A model generated the notes under the pieces. That model did no database searches. It was not told where the DNA came from and saw nothing but the letters and a program-made list of their open reading frames with translations. From Chloroflexi bacterium RBG_16_72_14 (GTDB lineage Bacteria > Chloroflexota > Limnocylindria > Limnocylindrales > CSP1-4), in NCBI GenBank assembly GCA_001797035.1, contig MGOE01000090.1, forward strand, positions 103,221 to 108,665: 5,445 bases of DNA, given 5' to 3'. Each line of letters begins with the position of its first letter. Positions within the stretch are counted from its first letter, which is position 1. Shown piece by piece: positions 1 through 5,445 of this stretch. The translations under genes were made by a program, and so were the position numbers.

Positions 1-1
1 G

Positions 2-259
2 GCAGCGCTGGTCAGGATTGGCAAGGACCCCGACGCCCGCGGTGCGCTGGTCGTGGAGCCGCGACGCTGGGACCCGCGTGCCGTCATGGACTGGGCCACG
101 TCGATCCACGCGCTCGCACGTGCACGTGGCTGGCCGATCGACGATGTCCGCCTGGTTCGCGAGCTGCCGGTCATCCCCGGGCCCGCAGCCAAGACCGACA
201 CGCTGCGGCTGGCCCGGCGGACGACGCAACCGGGGCAGCTCTCCCAGGCCAGGAGGTAG
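2..259 (+). CDS. C-terminal fragment of an unidentified protein, possibly an acyl-CoA/AMP ligase
   Basis: An open frame enters from the left edge and ends at TAG 257-259, giving the last 85 residues of a longer protein. The reading is supported by a natural mix of residues (hydrophobic strands such as GALVVEP, then a helix rich in Ala and Arg) and by G/C-ending codons. The tail runs through a strand (DDVRLVRELPVIPG) into PAAKTD and a short helix. In outline this matches the end of the ANL superfamily (acyl-CoA synthetases and AMP ligases), where a 'LPxxPxGKxD' motif carries the lysine used in adenylation; here PAAKTD would supply that lysine. The match is short and imperfect (the usual Gly before Lys is Ala), so the function is a suggestion only. 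The gene lies about 100 bases upstream of the flavoprotein gene on the same strand and could be co-transcribed with it. An internal GTG at 53 is not the start, because the frame stays open to the edge with sensible sequence. Confidence 0.55.
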   Translation, partial: AALVRIGKDPDARGALVVEPRRWDPRAVMDWATSIHALARARGWPIDDVRLVRELPVIPGPAAKTDTLRLARRTTQPGQLSQARR

Positions 260-321
260 CGCGGTACGACCGGGCCGAAGGAGCGGTGCCGCGACTCACC
301 GCCGCTGCCGTCCGGGTGGGC

Positions 322-327
322 TAGCAT
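322..327 (+). promoter_or_regulatory. Possible -10 element (TAGCAT) before the flavoprotein gene
   Basis: TAGCAT resembles a bacterial -10 hexamer (TANNNT pattern) and stands out in this GC-rich gap. It would start a short leader of roughly 25 bases before the proposed start codon. No convincing -35 hexamer lies 16-18 bases further upstream, so this is weak. If it is not a promoter, the flavoprotein gene is read from a promoter upstream of the left-edge gene. Confidence 0.2.
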
Positions 328-346
328 CGGACCAGTCACCGCCGCG

Positions 347-361
347 AGGAGACCCCTGCTG
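347..361 (+). promoter_or_regulatory. Ribosome binding site AGGAG and rare CTG start codon of the flavoprotein gene
   Basis: AGGAG at 347-351 is followed after 7 bases by CTG at 359-361; a second CTG lies at 356-358. Between the preceding in-frame stop (TAG 257-259) and TTG at 413 this frame has no ATG, GTG or TTG. Starting at TTG 413 would remove the conserved first strand (LFEPVRIGPKTL) that opens this family and would leave the gene without a well-placed ribosome binding site. A start at CTG 359 gives an N-terminus within a residue or so of that of trimethylamine dehydrogenase. A sequencing error hiding an ATG or GTG is the main alternative. Confidence 0.65.
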
Positions 362-2452
362 GACCCCCGGCACGCGATCCTGTTCGAGCCCGTCCGCATC
401 GGGCCAAAGACCTTGCGCAACCGCTTCTACCAGGTCCCGCACTGCACGGCGTTCGGGACCGAGAAGCCGTGGACCCAGGCGGCGCACCGGGGCGTCAAGG
501 CCGAGGGCGGCTGGGCGGCCGTGTGCACCGAGTACGCGCCGTTCGCTCCGGACACCGACGAGGCGCCGCTCGTCGCCGCCCGGTTCTGGGACGAGGACGA
601 CATGCGGGCGCTGCGCCTGATGACCGACGAGGTCCACCGGCACGGGGCGCTGGCCGGGCTCGAGCTGCATCACGCCGGCAACCACGCGGAGAACAACGTC
701 ACCCGCTACCCGACCCTCGCGCCGAGCCAGACGGCGTCGGACCTGCACGCGCACGTGGTCGCCAAGGCGATGGAGCGCTCGGACATCGAGCGCGTCCAGC
801 GCGACTGGGTGGAGGCCGCGAAGCGGGCCCGCGATTGCGGCTTCGACATCGTGTACGCGTACGGCGCCCACTCGTACCTGCTGATGCAGTTCCTGTCGCC
901 GTTCTACAACGGGCGCACGGACGGCTACGGCGGCTCGCTGGCCAATCGGGCGCGGTTCTGGCTCGAGACGCTCGAGGCGGGGAAGCGCGCGATCGGCGAC
1001 GACTGCGCGATCGCGACCCGCATCTCGGTGGAGGGCCTGGGCCCGTCCGGCATCCACGTGGACGAGGCCCTCGAGTTCGTGGGGCTCGCGGACCCGTACG
1101 TGGACCTGTGGGACGTCAACGTCGGCTCGATCAGCCTGTGGAGCCACGACTCGGGATCGTCACGGTACTTCGAGGAGGGCTACCAGCTCCGCTGGACCGG
1201 GCGGGTGCGCGAGGCCACGGCGAAGCCGATCGTGGGCGTCGGGCGCCTGACGAACCCCGACCTGATGGCCAGGATCGTCCGCTCCGGGGCCTGGGACCTG
1301 GTCGGCGCGGCACGCCCGTCGATCGCGGACCCGTTCCTGCCGCGCAAGGTCGCCGAGGGGCGCACGGACGAGATCCGGGAGTGCACCGGCTCGAACGTGT
1401 GCATCATGAAGGTGGACGGGTTCGGGCACCTCGGCTGCCTCCAGAACCCGACCGCGGGCGAGGAGCACCGCCGGGGCTGGCACCCGGAGCGCGTGGAGCC
1501 GGCCGGCGACCCGTCGACGCCGATCCTTGTGCTGGGCGCGGGACCGGCCGGCCTGGAGTGCGCGGTGACGCTCGGGCGGCGCGGGTTCGAGCGCGTCCAC
1601 CTCGTCGAGGCCGAGCGCGAGCTGGGCGGCAAGCTGCGCTGGGTCCGGCGCCTGCCCGGGCTGGGCGACTGGGGTCGGGTGGTGGATCATCGGGCGGTGC
1701 TGCTGGCAAAGCTGCCGAACGTCGCGGTGGTGACCGGGAAGCGCCTGGCGGCGGCGGACGTGCTCGACTACGGGGCGGCGGTCGTGGTGCTGGCGACGGG
1801 CTCGCACTGGTCGGGCGACGGGCTGCAGGCCGCGACCCACGAGCCGATCGACGGGGCGGATCCCGCGCTGCCGCACGTCCTGACGCCGGAGCAGGTCGCG
1901 GCCGAGGGCCGGCGCCCGCCGGGACGCCGGGTCGCGGTGTACGACGCCGAGGGCTACGTCACCGGCCCCGGGATCGCCCAGCTCCTGGCGGCGGAGGGGT
2001 TCGAAGTCACGCTGGTGACGCCGCTCGACCTGGTGTCGCCGCTGTCCGACCTGACGGTGGAGGGGCCGCTCCTCCGCCGGGCGCTGCACGACGCCGGCGT
2101 CCGGATGGTCCGCGGGGTGACGATCACGGCCGTCGAGGCGGGGCGGGCAACCGGCGAGACCGAGTTCGAGGAGCCCTGGGCTCTCGACATCGACGGCGTG
2201 GTGCTCGTCACGCAGCAGGTGTCGAACGACGGCCTGTACCACGAGCTGGTGGCGGATCCCGCGGCCCTCGCCGCGGCCGGGATCCGGCGGCTGGTCCGGA
2301 TCGGCGACGCGGTGGCGCCCAGGATGCCGTCCGAGGCGGTGTTCGAGGGCCACCGCTGCGGGCGCGAGATCGAGCTGCCCGACCCGATGGCCGTGCGGGC
2401 GTACGACCGCGAGCGCTGGGTGCCGGACGTGGCGCCGTCGATGGCACGCTGA
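359..2452 (+). CDS. Trimethylamine dehydrogenase-like FMN/iron-sulfur flavoprotein (divergent)
   Basis: This 697-residue cytoplasmic oxidoreductase is co-linear with trimethylamine dehydrogenase (about 730 residues) and its relatives dimethylamine and histamine dehydrogenase, which oxidatively cleave amines and pass electrons from FMN through a 4Fe-4S cluster to an acceptor such as ETF. Numbering from CTG 359: residues 1-340 form the OYE-type TIM barrel. It keeps Cys29 in FYQVPHC (the covalent 6-S-cysteinyl FMN residue), Tyr59, Tyr168 and His171 in YAYGAH, Arg221, Trp261 and Asp264. The cluster motif spans 342-360 and is followed by QNPTAGEEHRRGWHPE. A first Rossmann motif GAGPAG lies at 393-398 (ADP-binding in TMADH), a second nucleotide-binding-like fold starts near 525, and the closing IGDAVAPR begins at 648. 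Oddities: the cluster motif reads C342-T-G-S345-N-V-C348, so the second cysteine is Ser; the third aromatic of the substrate bowl is Val352; the ETF-docking tyrosine position is Arg440. Subfamily membership is secure. The substrate (a methylated or other amine, or something else) is not established, and no ETF or amine-use gene is in view. Confidence 0.9.
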   Translation: MDPRHAILFEPVRIGPKTLRNRFYQVPHCTAFGTEKPWTQAAHRGVKAEGGWAAVCTEYAPFAPDTDEAPLVAARFWDEDDMRALRLMTDEVHRHGALAGLELHHAGNHAENNVTRYPTLAPSQTASDLHAHVVAKAMERSDIERVQRDWVEAAKRARDCGFDIVYAYGAHSYLLMQFLSPFYNGRTDGYGGSLANRARFWLETLEAGKRAIGDDCAIATRISVEGLGPSGIHVDEALEFVGLADPYVDLWDVNVGSISLWSHDSGSSRYFEEGYQLRWTGRVREATAKPIVGVGRLTNPDLMARIVRSGAWDLVGAARPSIADPFLPRKVAEGRTDEIRECTGSNVCIMKVDGFGHLGCLQNPTAGEEHRRGWHPERVEPAGDPSTPILVLGAGPAGLECAVTLGRRGFERVHLVEAERELGGKLRWVRRLPGLGDWGRVVDHRAVLLAKLPNVAVVTGKRLAAADVLDYGAAVVVLATGSHWSGDGLQAATHEPIDGADPALPHVLTPEQVAAEGRRPPGRRVAVYDAEGYVTGPGIAQLLAAEGFEVTLVTPLDLVSPLSDLTVEGPLLRRALHDAGVRMVRGVTITAVEAGRATGETEFEEPWALDIDGVVLVTQQVSNDGLYHELVADPAALAAAGIRRLVRIGDAVAPRMPSEAVFEGHRCGREIELPDPMAVRAYDRERWVPDVAPSMAR

Positions 2453-2456
2453 CGAT

Positions 2457-2479
2457 GCCCCGGGCCGCAGGCCCGGGGC
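2457..2479. terminator. Perfect 10-bp GC hairpin between convergent genes
   Basis: GCCCCGGGCC at 2457-2466 pairs fully with GGCCCGGGGC at 2470-2479 around the loop GCA. It begins 4 bases after the flavoprotein stop and lies 17 bases beyond the end of the minus-strand small ORF, so it can serve transcripts from both sides. Neither strand has a run of T after the stem. It is therefore a GC-rich, non-canonical intrinsic terminator or a 3'-end stabilising stem. Confidence 0.6.
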
Positions 2480-2496
2480 CGCTCTCGGGGTCGCGC

Positions 2497-2691
2497 TCAG
2501 CCCGCGGCGGCCCGACCCGACCCCATCGCTCGGGCGGGATGCCCGTGCTCGGCGACGCGGCGGGCAGCCTTGTCCGCGACGCCCGAGCCCTTCGGAAGGT
2601 GCTGCACGCGGTCCTCGTCCCGCATGGCGCCCCTCGGGTCGCGCCTCGCCTCGCCGCCGCTGCCTGCCTTGAGGTGCTTCCGTGTGGCCAT
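2497..2691 (-). CDS. Possible small basic protein, 64 residues, function unknown
   Basis: ATG at 2691-2689 opens a 64-residue frame ending in TGA at 2497-2499. It starts 10 bases after the stop of the exported-protein gene, as in an operon. By hand count 56 of the 63 codons after the start end in G or C, and the second codon position is visibly less GC-rich, which is the coding pattern expected here. The product is hydrophilic, with many Lys, Arg, His, Asp and Glu residues (begins MATRKHLKAG; later HLPKGSGVADKAARRV), and has no membrane segment, signal peptide, cysteine or metal motif. The ribosome binding site is weak: a TGAGG-like stretch overlaps the upstream stop. I do not recognise a family. 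It may be a chance frame in GC-rich DNA; homologues of the same length would settle it. Confidence 0.4.
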   Translation of the reverse strand: MATRKHLKAGSGGEARRDPRGAMRDEDRVQHLPKGSGVADKAARRVAEHGHPARAMGSGRAAAG

Positions 2692-2701
2692 GGCAGCGGC
2701 C

Positions 2702-3496
2702 TCAGTCGAGCACGAACCAGGACACGACGGCCGACGAGGTCAGCGTCGTGTTCAGGTAGACCGTGAACTTGCCGGTCGCCGGAACGACCGCGCGCACCCA
2801 TCGACCGGACTCGCTCGTGGCCAGCACCGCGAACACCTTGCTGCTGGCGGTGACGCCTGCGAGAGACTTGGTGAGGATCGACTTCCCCTTCGACATGCTC
2901 TGGCGGCCCGAGCGACTGAACTGGACCTTGCCGGTCACCTTGAGCGCGAGCTGCGCGGTCGACGGTGCCCAGGCCCAGACGCCGATGCTGCCGGCGTTGA
3001 TGTTGGCGTCGCCCTCGACGCCGACGTACCCGTAGCCGATGACGCCGTTGCCTCCGGTGCCGAGCACGCCGATGTCGGGGCTGTCGCCCCACACGCCGGT
3101 GGCCCAGATGTCGGGGTCGGGGTGCGTCGGGGCGGATCCGAATACGCCGGTGTAGCTCGTGTACTCGGGCAGGAACCAGCCCGGGTCGGGCGCGGAGACG
3201 CTCCAGCCGACGATGCCGCCGCCGCCCGCGCTGGTGCCCAGCAGGCCATAGCCGTACCCGGTCCCGGTCGCCTGGCCGGCGAAGGCCGTGCTGTCCGCAC
3301 CAGAGTCGGTGATCGAGGTAGTCGCCGTCGTGGGGTTGTCGACGCCCTTGACGACGTCGTCCGGGTCCGCCGCGACTGCCGTCAGCGGCATCGCCGCCGT
3401 CGCGACGAGGGCCGCGGCCGATCCCGCCGCGGCGGTGAGCAGCGCGCGCCGCGTTCCCAATGCGCGGCCGTCCGATCCCTGGCCATCCATTGCCAT
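2702..3496 (-). CDS. Tat-exported protein with G-V-x-G repeats and C-terminal beta domain, function unknown
   Basis: This 264-residue protein begins with a twin-arginine signal: T15-R16-R17-A-L-L, then an Ala-rich hydrophobic stretch to about residue 38 and a cleavage-like AVA at 40-42 before the mature start (A)DPDD. The mature part is rich in Gly, Thr, Ser and aromatics. It repeats the turn G-[VI]-x-G at about 94, 117, 134, 143, 151 and 159, with looser copies near 84 (GLLG) and 172 (GVWA). These suggest short beta turns of a helical or stacked-sheet fold. The last 80 residues (from ALKVTGKVQFSRSG to the C-terminal WFVLD) look like a beta-sandwich cap. I recall this layout from exported proteins of Actinomycetota and Chloroflexota with no assigned role; it suggests a surface or matrix protein rather than an enzyme. 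AGGGGA at 3501-3506, 4 bases before ATG 3496, supports this start over the ATG two codons later. There are no cysteines and no anchor helix. Confidence 0.85.
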   Translation of the reverse strand: MAMDGQGSDGRALGTRRALLTAAAGSAAALVATAAMPLTAVAADPDDVVKGVDNPTTATTSITDSGADSTAFAGQATGTGYGYGLLGTSAGGGGIVGWSVSAPDPGWFLPEYTSYTGVFGSAPTHPDPDIWATGVWGDSPDIGVLGTGGNGVIGYGYVGVEGDANINAGSIGVWAWAPSTAQLALKVTGKVQFSRSGRQSMSKGKSILTKSLAGVTASSKVFAVLATSESGRWVRAVVPATGKFTVYLNTTLTSSAVVSWFVLD

Positions 3497-3500
3497 GTCG

Positions 3501-3506
3501 TCCCCT
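3501..3506 (-). promoter_or_regulatory. Ribosome binding site of the exported protein
   Basis: Read on the minus strand, AGGGGA lies 4 bases before ATG 3496 and 10 before the in-frame ATG at 3490. The first spacing is slightly short and the second slightly long, so either start is possible; the Tat motif is intact with both. Confidence 0.5.
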
Positions 3507-3841
3507 ATGGTTCGTGCGTCCCCGGTTGTCGGCGGTACCGTCGAGCGTCGCGGTCGTGATCACAAGTGCCAATCGGGCCGCCGGCACCGGCGCACTCCAC
3601 CCGCCGAGGCTGGCGAGGCCAAGGGGTGGGAGGGCTCAGGTCGCCGGGATCGGGCTACGCGAGCCGCCGGGCGGCCCTGCTGCGCGGTCCCGTGACGATC
3701 GCGCCGCTGAGCGGCGCAGGCGACCGCCGCATGGCCGGGCCAGGCTCGGCGAACCGCCGGCGGAGCGGGAAGTCGAGACTGCCGGCCGCACAGGACGGCT
3801 GGCGGCGGTGTCGGTGATGGCGCAGGTCTGACGCGGACCTC
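3507..3841. other. Intergenic stretch with no convincing gene
   Basis: This region separates the kinase stop from the exported-protein leader. Frames that cross it encode Arg/Pro/Gly-rich low-complexity strings with no recognisable motif and no ribosome binding site. It holds a perfect 7-bp GC hairpin (3701-3717), a smaller hairpin at 3663-3675, a 6-bp inverted repeat with a 2-base loop at 3579-3592, and the 8-base palindrome GTGATCAC at 3556-3563. The last two lie about 60-95 bases upstream of the exported-protein start and could belong to its promoter region, but no clear -35/-10 pair is visible. Confidence 0.5.
3701..3717 (-). terminator. Candidate terminator hairpin downstream of the kinase
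   Basis: GCGCCGC (3701-3707) pairs perfectly with GCGGCGC (3711-3717) around a TGA loop, about 125 bases past the kinase stop. It has no T-run. If it works as a terminator, it separates the two-component operon from the exported-protein gene. Short GC stems arise often by chance in such DNA. Confidence 0.3.
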
Positions 3842-4957
3842 TCAGCCCCTCGCCGGCAGCCGCACCCGGATCGTCGTCCCGTGGCCGGGAACCCCGTCGC
3901 TCTCCGCCCCGATCGTGCCGCCGTGGGCCGCCACGAGGCCGCGCGCGATCGTGAGGCCGAGGCCGCTGCCGCCCGCCTCCGCGCGGCGCTCGAAGCGCTC
4001 GAACACGCGGTCGAGGTCGGCCGGCGCGATCCCCTCGCCCGTGTCGGCGACGGTGAGCTCCACCCACGGGTCGCTCGTGGTCGCCGCGAGCCGGACCGAG
4101 CCGCCCGCCGGGGTGTGTCGGAGGGCATTGACCACGAGATTGGCGAGCACCTCCCGGACCCGCACGGGATCGACGTCGAGCGCGATCGCCGGCCCGTCGA
4201 CGACCGACAGCTCCACGCGGGCGTCGCGGGCGGCGACCGCGTGCCCGGCCGCGACGTCGGCCAGCAGGCGCTGGGCGTCGATCTCCTCGCGGTGAAGCGG
4301 CAGCGCGCCGGCCTCGGCCAGCGACAGGGTGCGCAGGTCGTCGAGCAGGCGGCCCATGACGGCGGTCTCGGCGAGGATCGGGGCGAGGTGGGCGTCGTCA
4401 CGGGGATGGACGCCGTCGAGCATCGCCTCCACGTTGCCCGCGATGACCTGGAGCGGCGTGCGCAGCTCGTGGGTGACGTCTGCGAGCAGCGCCCGGCGCT
4501 CGGTCCGCGAGCGGTCCAGGCGGTCCGCCATCGCGTTGAACGATGCGCCGAGTCGCCGGACCGCGCCCGGCCCGCCGACCGCCACCCGGACGCCGGGCTC
4601 GCCGTCGGCGAGGCGCTCGGTGGCCTCCGCGATGGACGCCAGCGGGCGGACCGCCCGCCCCAGCACCCGCCCGGCCACCGTGACCGAGACGACGATCACG
4701 ACCAGCACCGCCAGCGCGGTCGGCGCGGAGACGGCGCTCCCCGGCGAGACGACACCCAGCAGGGTGCCGGCCAGCCACGTCGCGAGCGCGGTGATCAAGG
4801 CCACGAACAGGACGAGCGCCACGACCATGCAGCCGATGAAGCCGGTCGCCTGGCGGGGCCCGGGCATCCCCCGCCGGCCGCGGTGCCAGCCGCCCCGGCG
4901 CCACGGGTTGCCCGGCGGGCGCCGGCGCCCGGTCGGCGACTGCTGTTGCCCGGTCAT
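3842..4957 (-). CDS. Sensor histidine kinase, two-TM with very short outer loop (BaeS-like layout)
   Basis: This 371-residue membrane kinase is the partner of the adjacent response regulator. A basic, Gly/Arg-rich cytosolic N-terminus of about 38 residues leads to helix TM1 (about 40-66), an outer loop of roughly 12 residues (68-79) and TM2 (about 80-98). HAMP follows (about 99-150, starting RAVRPLASIA). The dimerisation helix carries the phospho-accepting His163 in THELRTPL. The ATPase domain shows Asn277 in the N box (LVVNALRHTP), D305-T-G-E-G in G1, the F-box FERFER at 319-324 and G329-G-S-G-L-G-L in G2, so all catalytic boxes are intact. The tiny loop leaves no room for an extracellular sensor domain and suggests sensing inside or at the membrane, or through a partner protein. 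ATG 4957 is 10 bases after the regulator stop, with an AAGG overlapping that stop as ribosome binding site, so translation is probably coupled. The signal is unknown. Confidence 0.93.
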   Translation of the reverse strand: MTGQQQSPTGRRRPPGNPWRRGGWHRGRRGMPGPRQATGFIGCMVVALVLFVALITALATWLAGTLLGVVSPGSAVSAPTALAVLVVIVVSVTVAGRVLGRAVRPLASIAEATERLADGEPGVRVAVGGPGAVRRLGASFNAMADRLDRSRTERRALLADVTHELRTPLQVIAGNVEAMLDGVHPRDDAHLAPILAETAVMGRLLDDLRTLSLAEAGALPLHREEIDAQRLLADVAAGHAVAARDARVELSVVDGPAIALDVDPVRVREVLANLVVNALRHTPAGGSVRLAATTSDPWVELTVADTGEGIAPADLDRVFERFERRAEAGGSGLGLTIARGLVAAHGGTIGAESDGVPGHGTTIRVRLPARG

Positions 4958-4970
4958 CGGCGCGCCTTCA
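4958..4970 (-). promoter_or_regulatory. Regulator-kinase junction with ribosome binding site overlapping the stop codon
   Basis: On the minus strand the regulator ends TGA and runs on as TGAAGG, then reaches the kinase ATG after a 10-base gap. The GAAGG overlapping the stop can pair with 16S rRNA, so ribosomes finishing the regulator can start the kinase. Confidence 0.5.
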
Positions 4971-5445
4971 CGGCCCGGGCTCGGCGAGCGCGTAGCCGAC
5001 GCCGTGGACGGTCAGCACGTACCGCGGCTCGGCCGGGTCCGGCTCCACCTTGCGGCGCAGGTTCTTGACGTGCCCGTCGATCGCCCGCTCGTAGGTCTCG
5101 AGGCTGAACCCGCGGACGGCGTCGAGCAGCTGGCCACGCGTGAACACGCGACCGGGCTCACGGGCGAGGACCGCGAGCAGCCCGAACTCGGTGGGGGTGA
5201 GCCGGACCGCCCGTCCCGCGACGGTCACGCGGTGGCGGGCGAGGTCGACATCGAGCTCGCCGACGACGAGGCGGTCCGCAGGCCGCGCCGCGATCTCCGC
5301 CCGGCGCAGGACCGCGCGCACGCGGGCGACCAGCTCGCGCGGGCTGAACGGCTTGACCACGTAGTCGTCGGCGCCGAGCTCGAGGCCGGCGACCCGGTCC
5401 GTCTCGTCGCCGCGCGCGGTGACGACGAGGATCGGGATCTCGGTG
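4968..5445 (-). CDS. OmpR/PhoB-family response regulator, N-terminus cut by the window edge
   Basis: The last 158 residues are visible. They begin with the end of a receiver domain: the strand ILVVTA with the conserved switch Thr (visible residue 9), then GADDYVVKPF with the conserved Lys (visible 31) and the closing helix to about 48. After a short linker comes a winged-helix DNA-binding domain (about 59-155): RLTPTEFGLLAVLA, then R-V-F-T-R-G-Q-L-L, the recognition helix YERAIDGHVKNLRRKV and the wing RYVLTVHGVGYAL. This is the OmpR/PhoB type, with general resemblance to BaeR-like regulators. The phosphorylated Asp lies outside the window. A GTG at 5360 is only the Val before VKPF, not a start, since the frame stays open with receiver sequence to the edge. 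It is the first gene of a regulator-kinase operon. Targets are unknown. Confidence 0.95.
   Translation of the reverse strand, partial: TEIPILVVTARGDETDRVAGLELGADDYVVKPFSPRELVARVRAVLRRAEIAARPADRLVVGELDVDLARHRVTVAGRAVRLTPTEFGLLAVLAREPGRVFTRGQLLDAVRGFSLETYERAIDGHVKNLRRKVEPDPAEPRYVLTVHGVGYALAEPGP

Noticed and set aside
413..415. TTG 413 as the start of the flavoprotein gene
   Set aside because: It drops the conserved LFEPVRIGPKTL strand and lacks a suitable ribosome binding site; CTG 359 fits better.
1160..2353. Long minus-strand open frame (about 397 codons) opposite the flavoprotein gene
   Set aside because: Its product is an Arg/His/Pro/Gln-rich string with no motif, while the plus strand matches a known family end to end. 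Long antisense frames are common in such GC-rich DNA.
469..2766. Longer plus-strand frame overlapping the flavoprotein gene
   Set aside because: It is longer than the true gene, but it encodes only Arg/Gly/Ala/Pro low-complexity sequence and is an out-of-frame shadow.
3556..3563. GTGATCAC palindrome resembling half of a CRP-type site
   Set aside because: Only 8 bases are symmetric and the spacing differs from the usual TGTGA-N6-TCACA, so chance is likely.
3566..3817. Plus-strand frame of 83 codons in the gap before the kinase end
   Set aside because: The composition is Arg/Gly/Pro/Ala-rich with no motif or ribosome binding site, and it partly reflects general GC richness.
3881..5068. Plus-strand frame of about 395 codons opposite the kinase
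   Set aside because: It is a shadow of the kinase and regulator, which have all their catalytic motifs on the minus strand.
4968..5360. Response regulator as a complete 130-residue protein starting at GTG 5360
   Set aside because: The GTG is an internal Val of the receiver motif DYVVKPF; receiver sequence continues in frame to the right edge.

Overview
The window is very GC-rich, with tightly packed genes whose codons mostly end in G or C. This base use, the style of the two-component pair and the type of Tat-exported repeat protein suggest a high-GC Gram-positive-type bacterium: Actinomycetota (for example a Thermoleophilia-like soil lineage) or possibly Chloroflexota. No rRNA, tRNA, CRISPR array, insertion sequence or phage gene was seen, so the lineage is inferred only from composition and protein type.

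Left part, plus strand. A gene enters from the left edge and stops at 259. Its tail loosely resembles the end of an acyl-CoA/AMP ligase. After about 100 bases comes the main gene of the window (359-2452). It is a full-length flavoprotein of the trimethylamine dehydrogenase (TMADH) subfamily of Old-Yellow-Enzyme/2,4-dienoyl-CoA-reductase-like proteins: an FMN TIM barrel, an iron-sulfur motif and two Rossmann-like domains. It keeps the cysteine that carries the covalent FMN and the Tyr/His/Asp active-site residues. It differs at several positions that define TMADH: the second iron-sulfur cysteine is Ser, one aromatic residue of the substrate bowl is Val, and two residues on the electron-transfer route to ETF have changed. 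Its start appears to be a rare CTG codon. A perfect 10-bp GC hairpin follows the stop codon.

Middle part, minus strand. Converging on that hairpin are a possible 64-residue basic small protein (2497-2691) and, just upstream of it, a 264-residue Tat-exported protein with recurring G-V-x-G turns and a C-terminal beta-rich domain (2702-3496). About 345 bases with no convincing gene follow; they hold a 7-bp GC hairpin and the leader of the exported protein.

Right part, minus strand. An OmpR-family response regulator, cut by the right edge (4968-5445), is followed after 10 bases by its sensor histidine kinase (3842-4957). The kinase has two membrane helices joined by a loop of only about 12 residues, so it probably senses within or at the membrane. 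The exported protein lies downstream on the same strand, but the gap and hairpin argue for its own transcription unit. Whether it is a target of the two-component system is only a guess.

No clear multi-gene novel system is visible. The most interesting item is the divergent TMADH-like enzyme.
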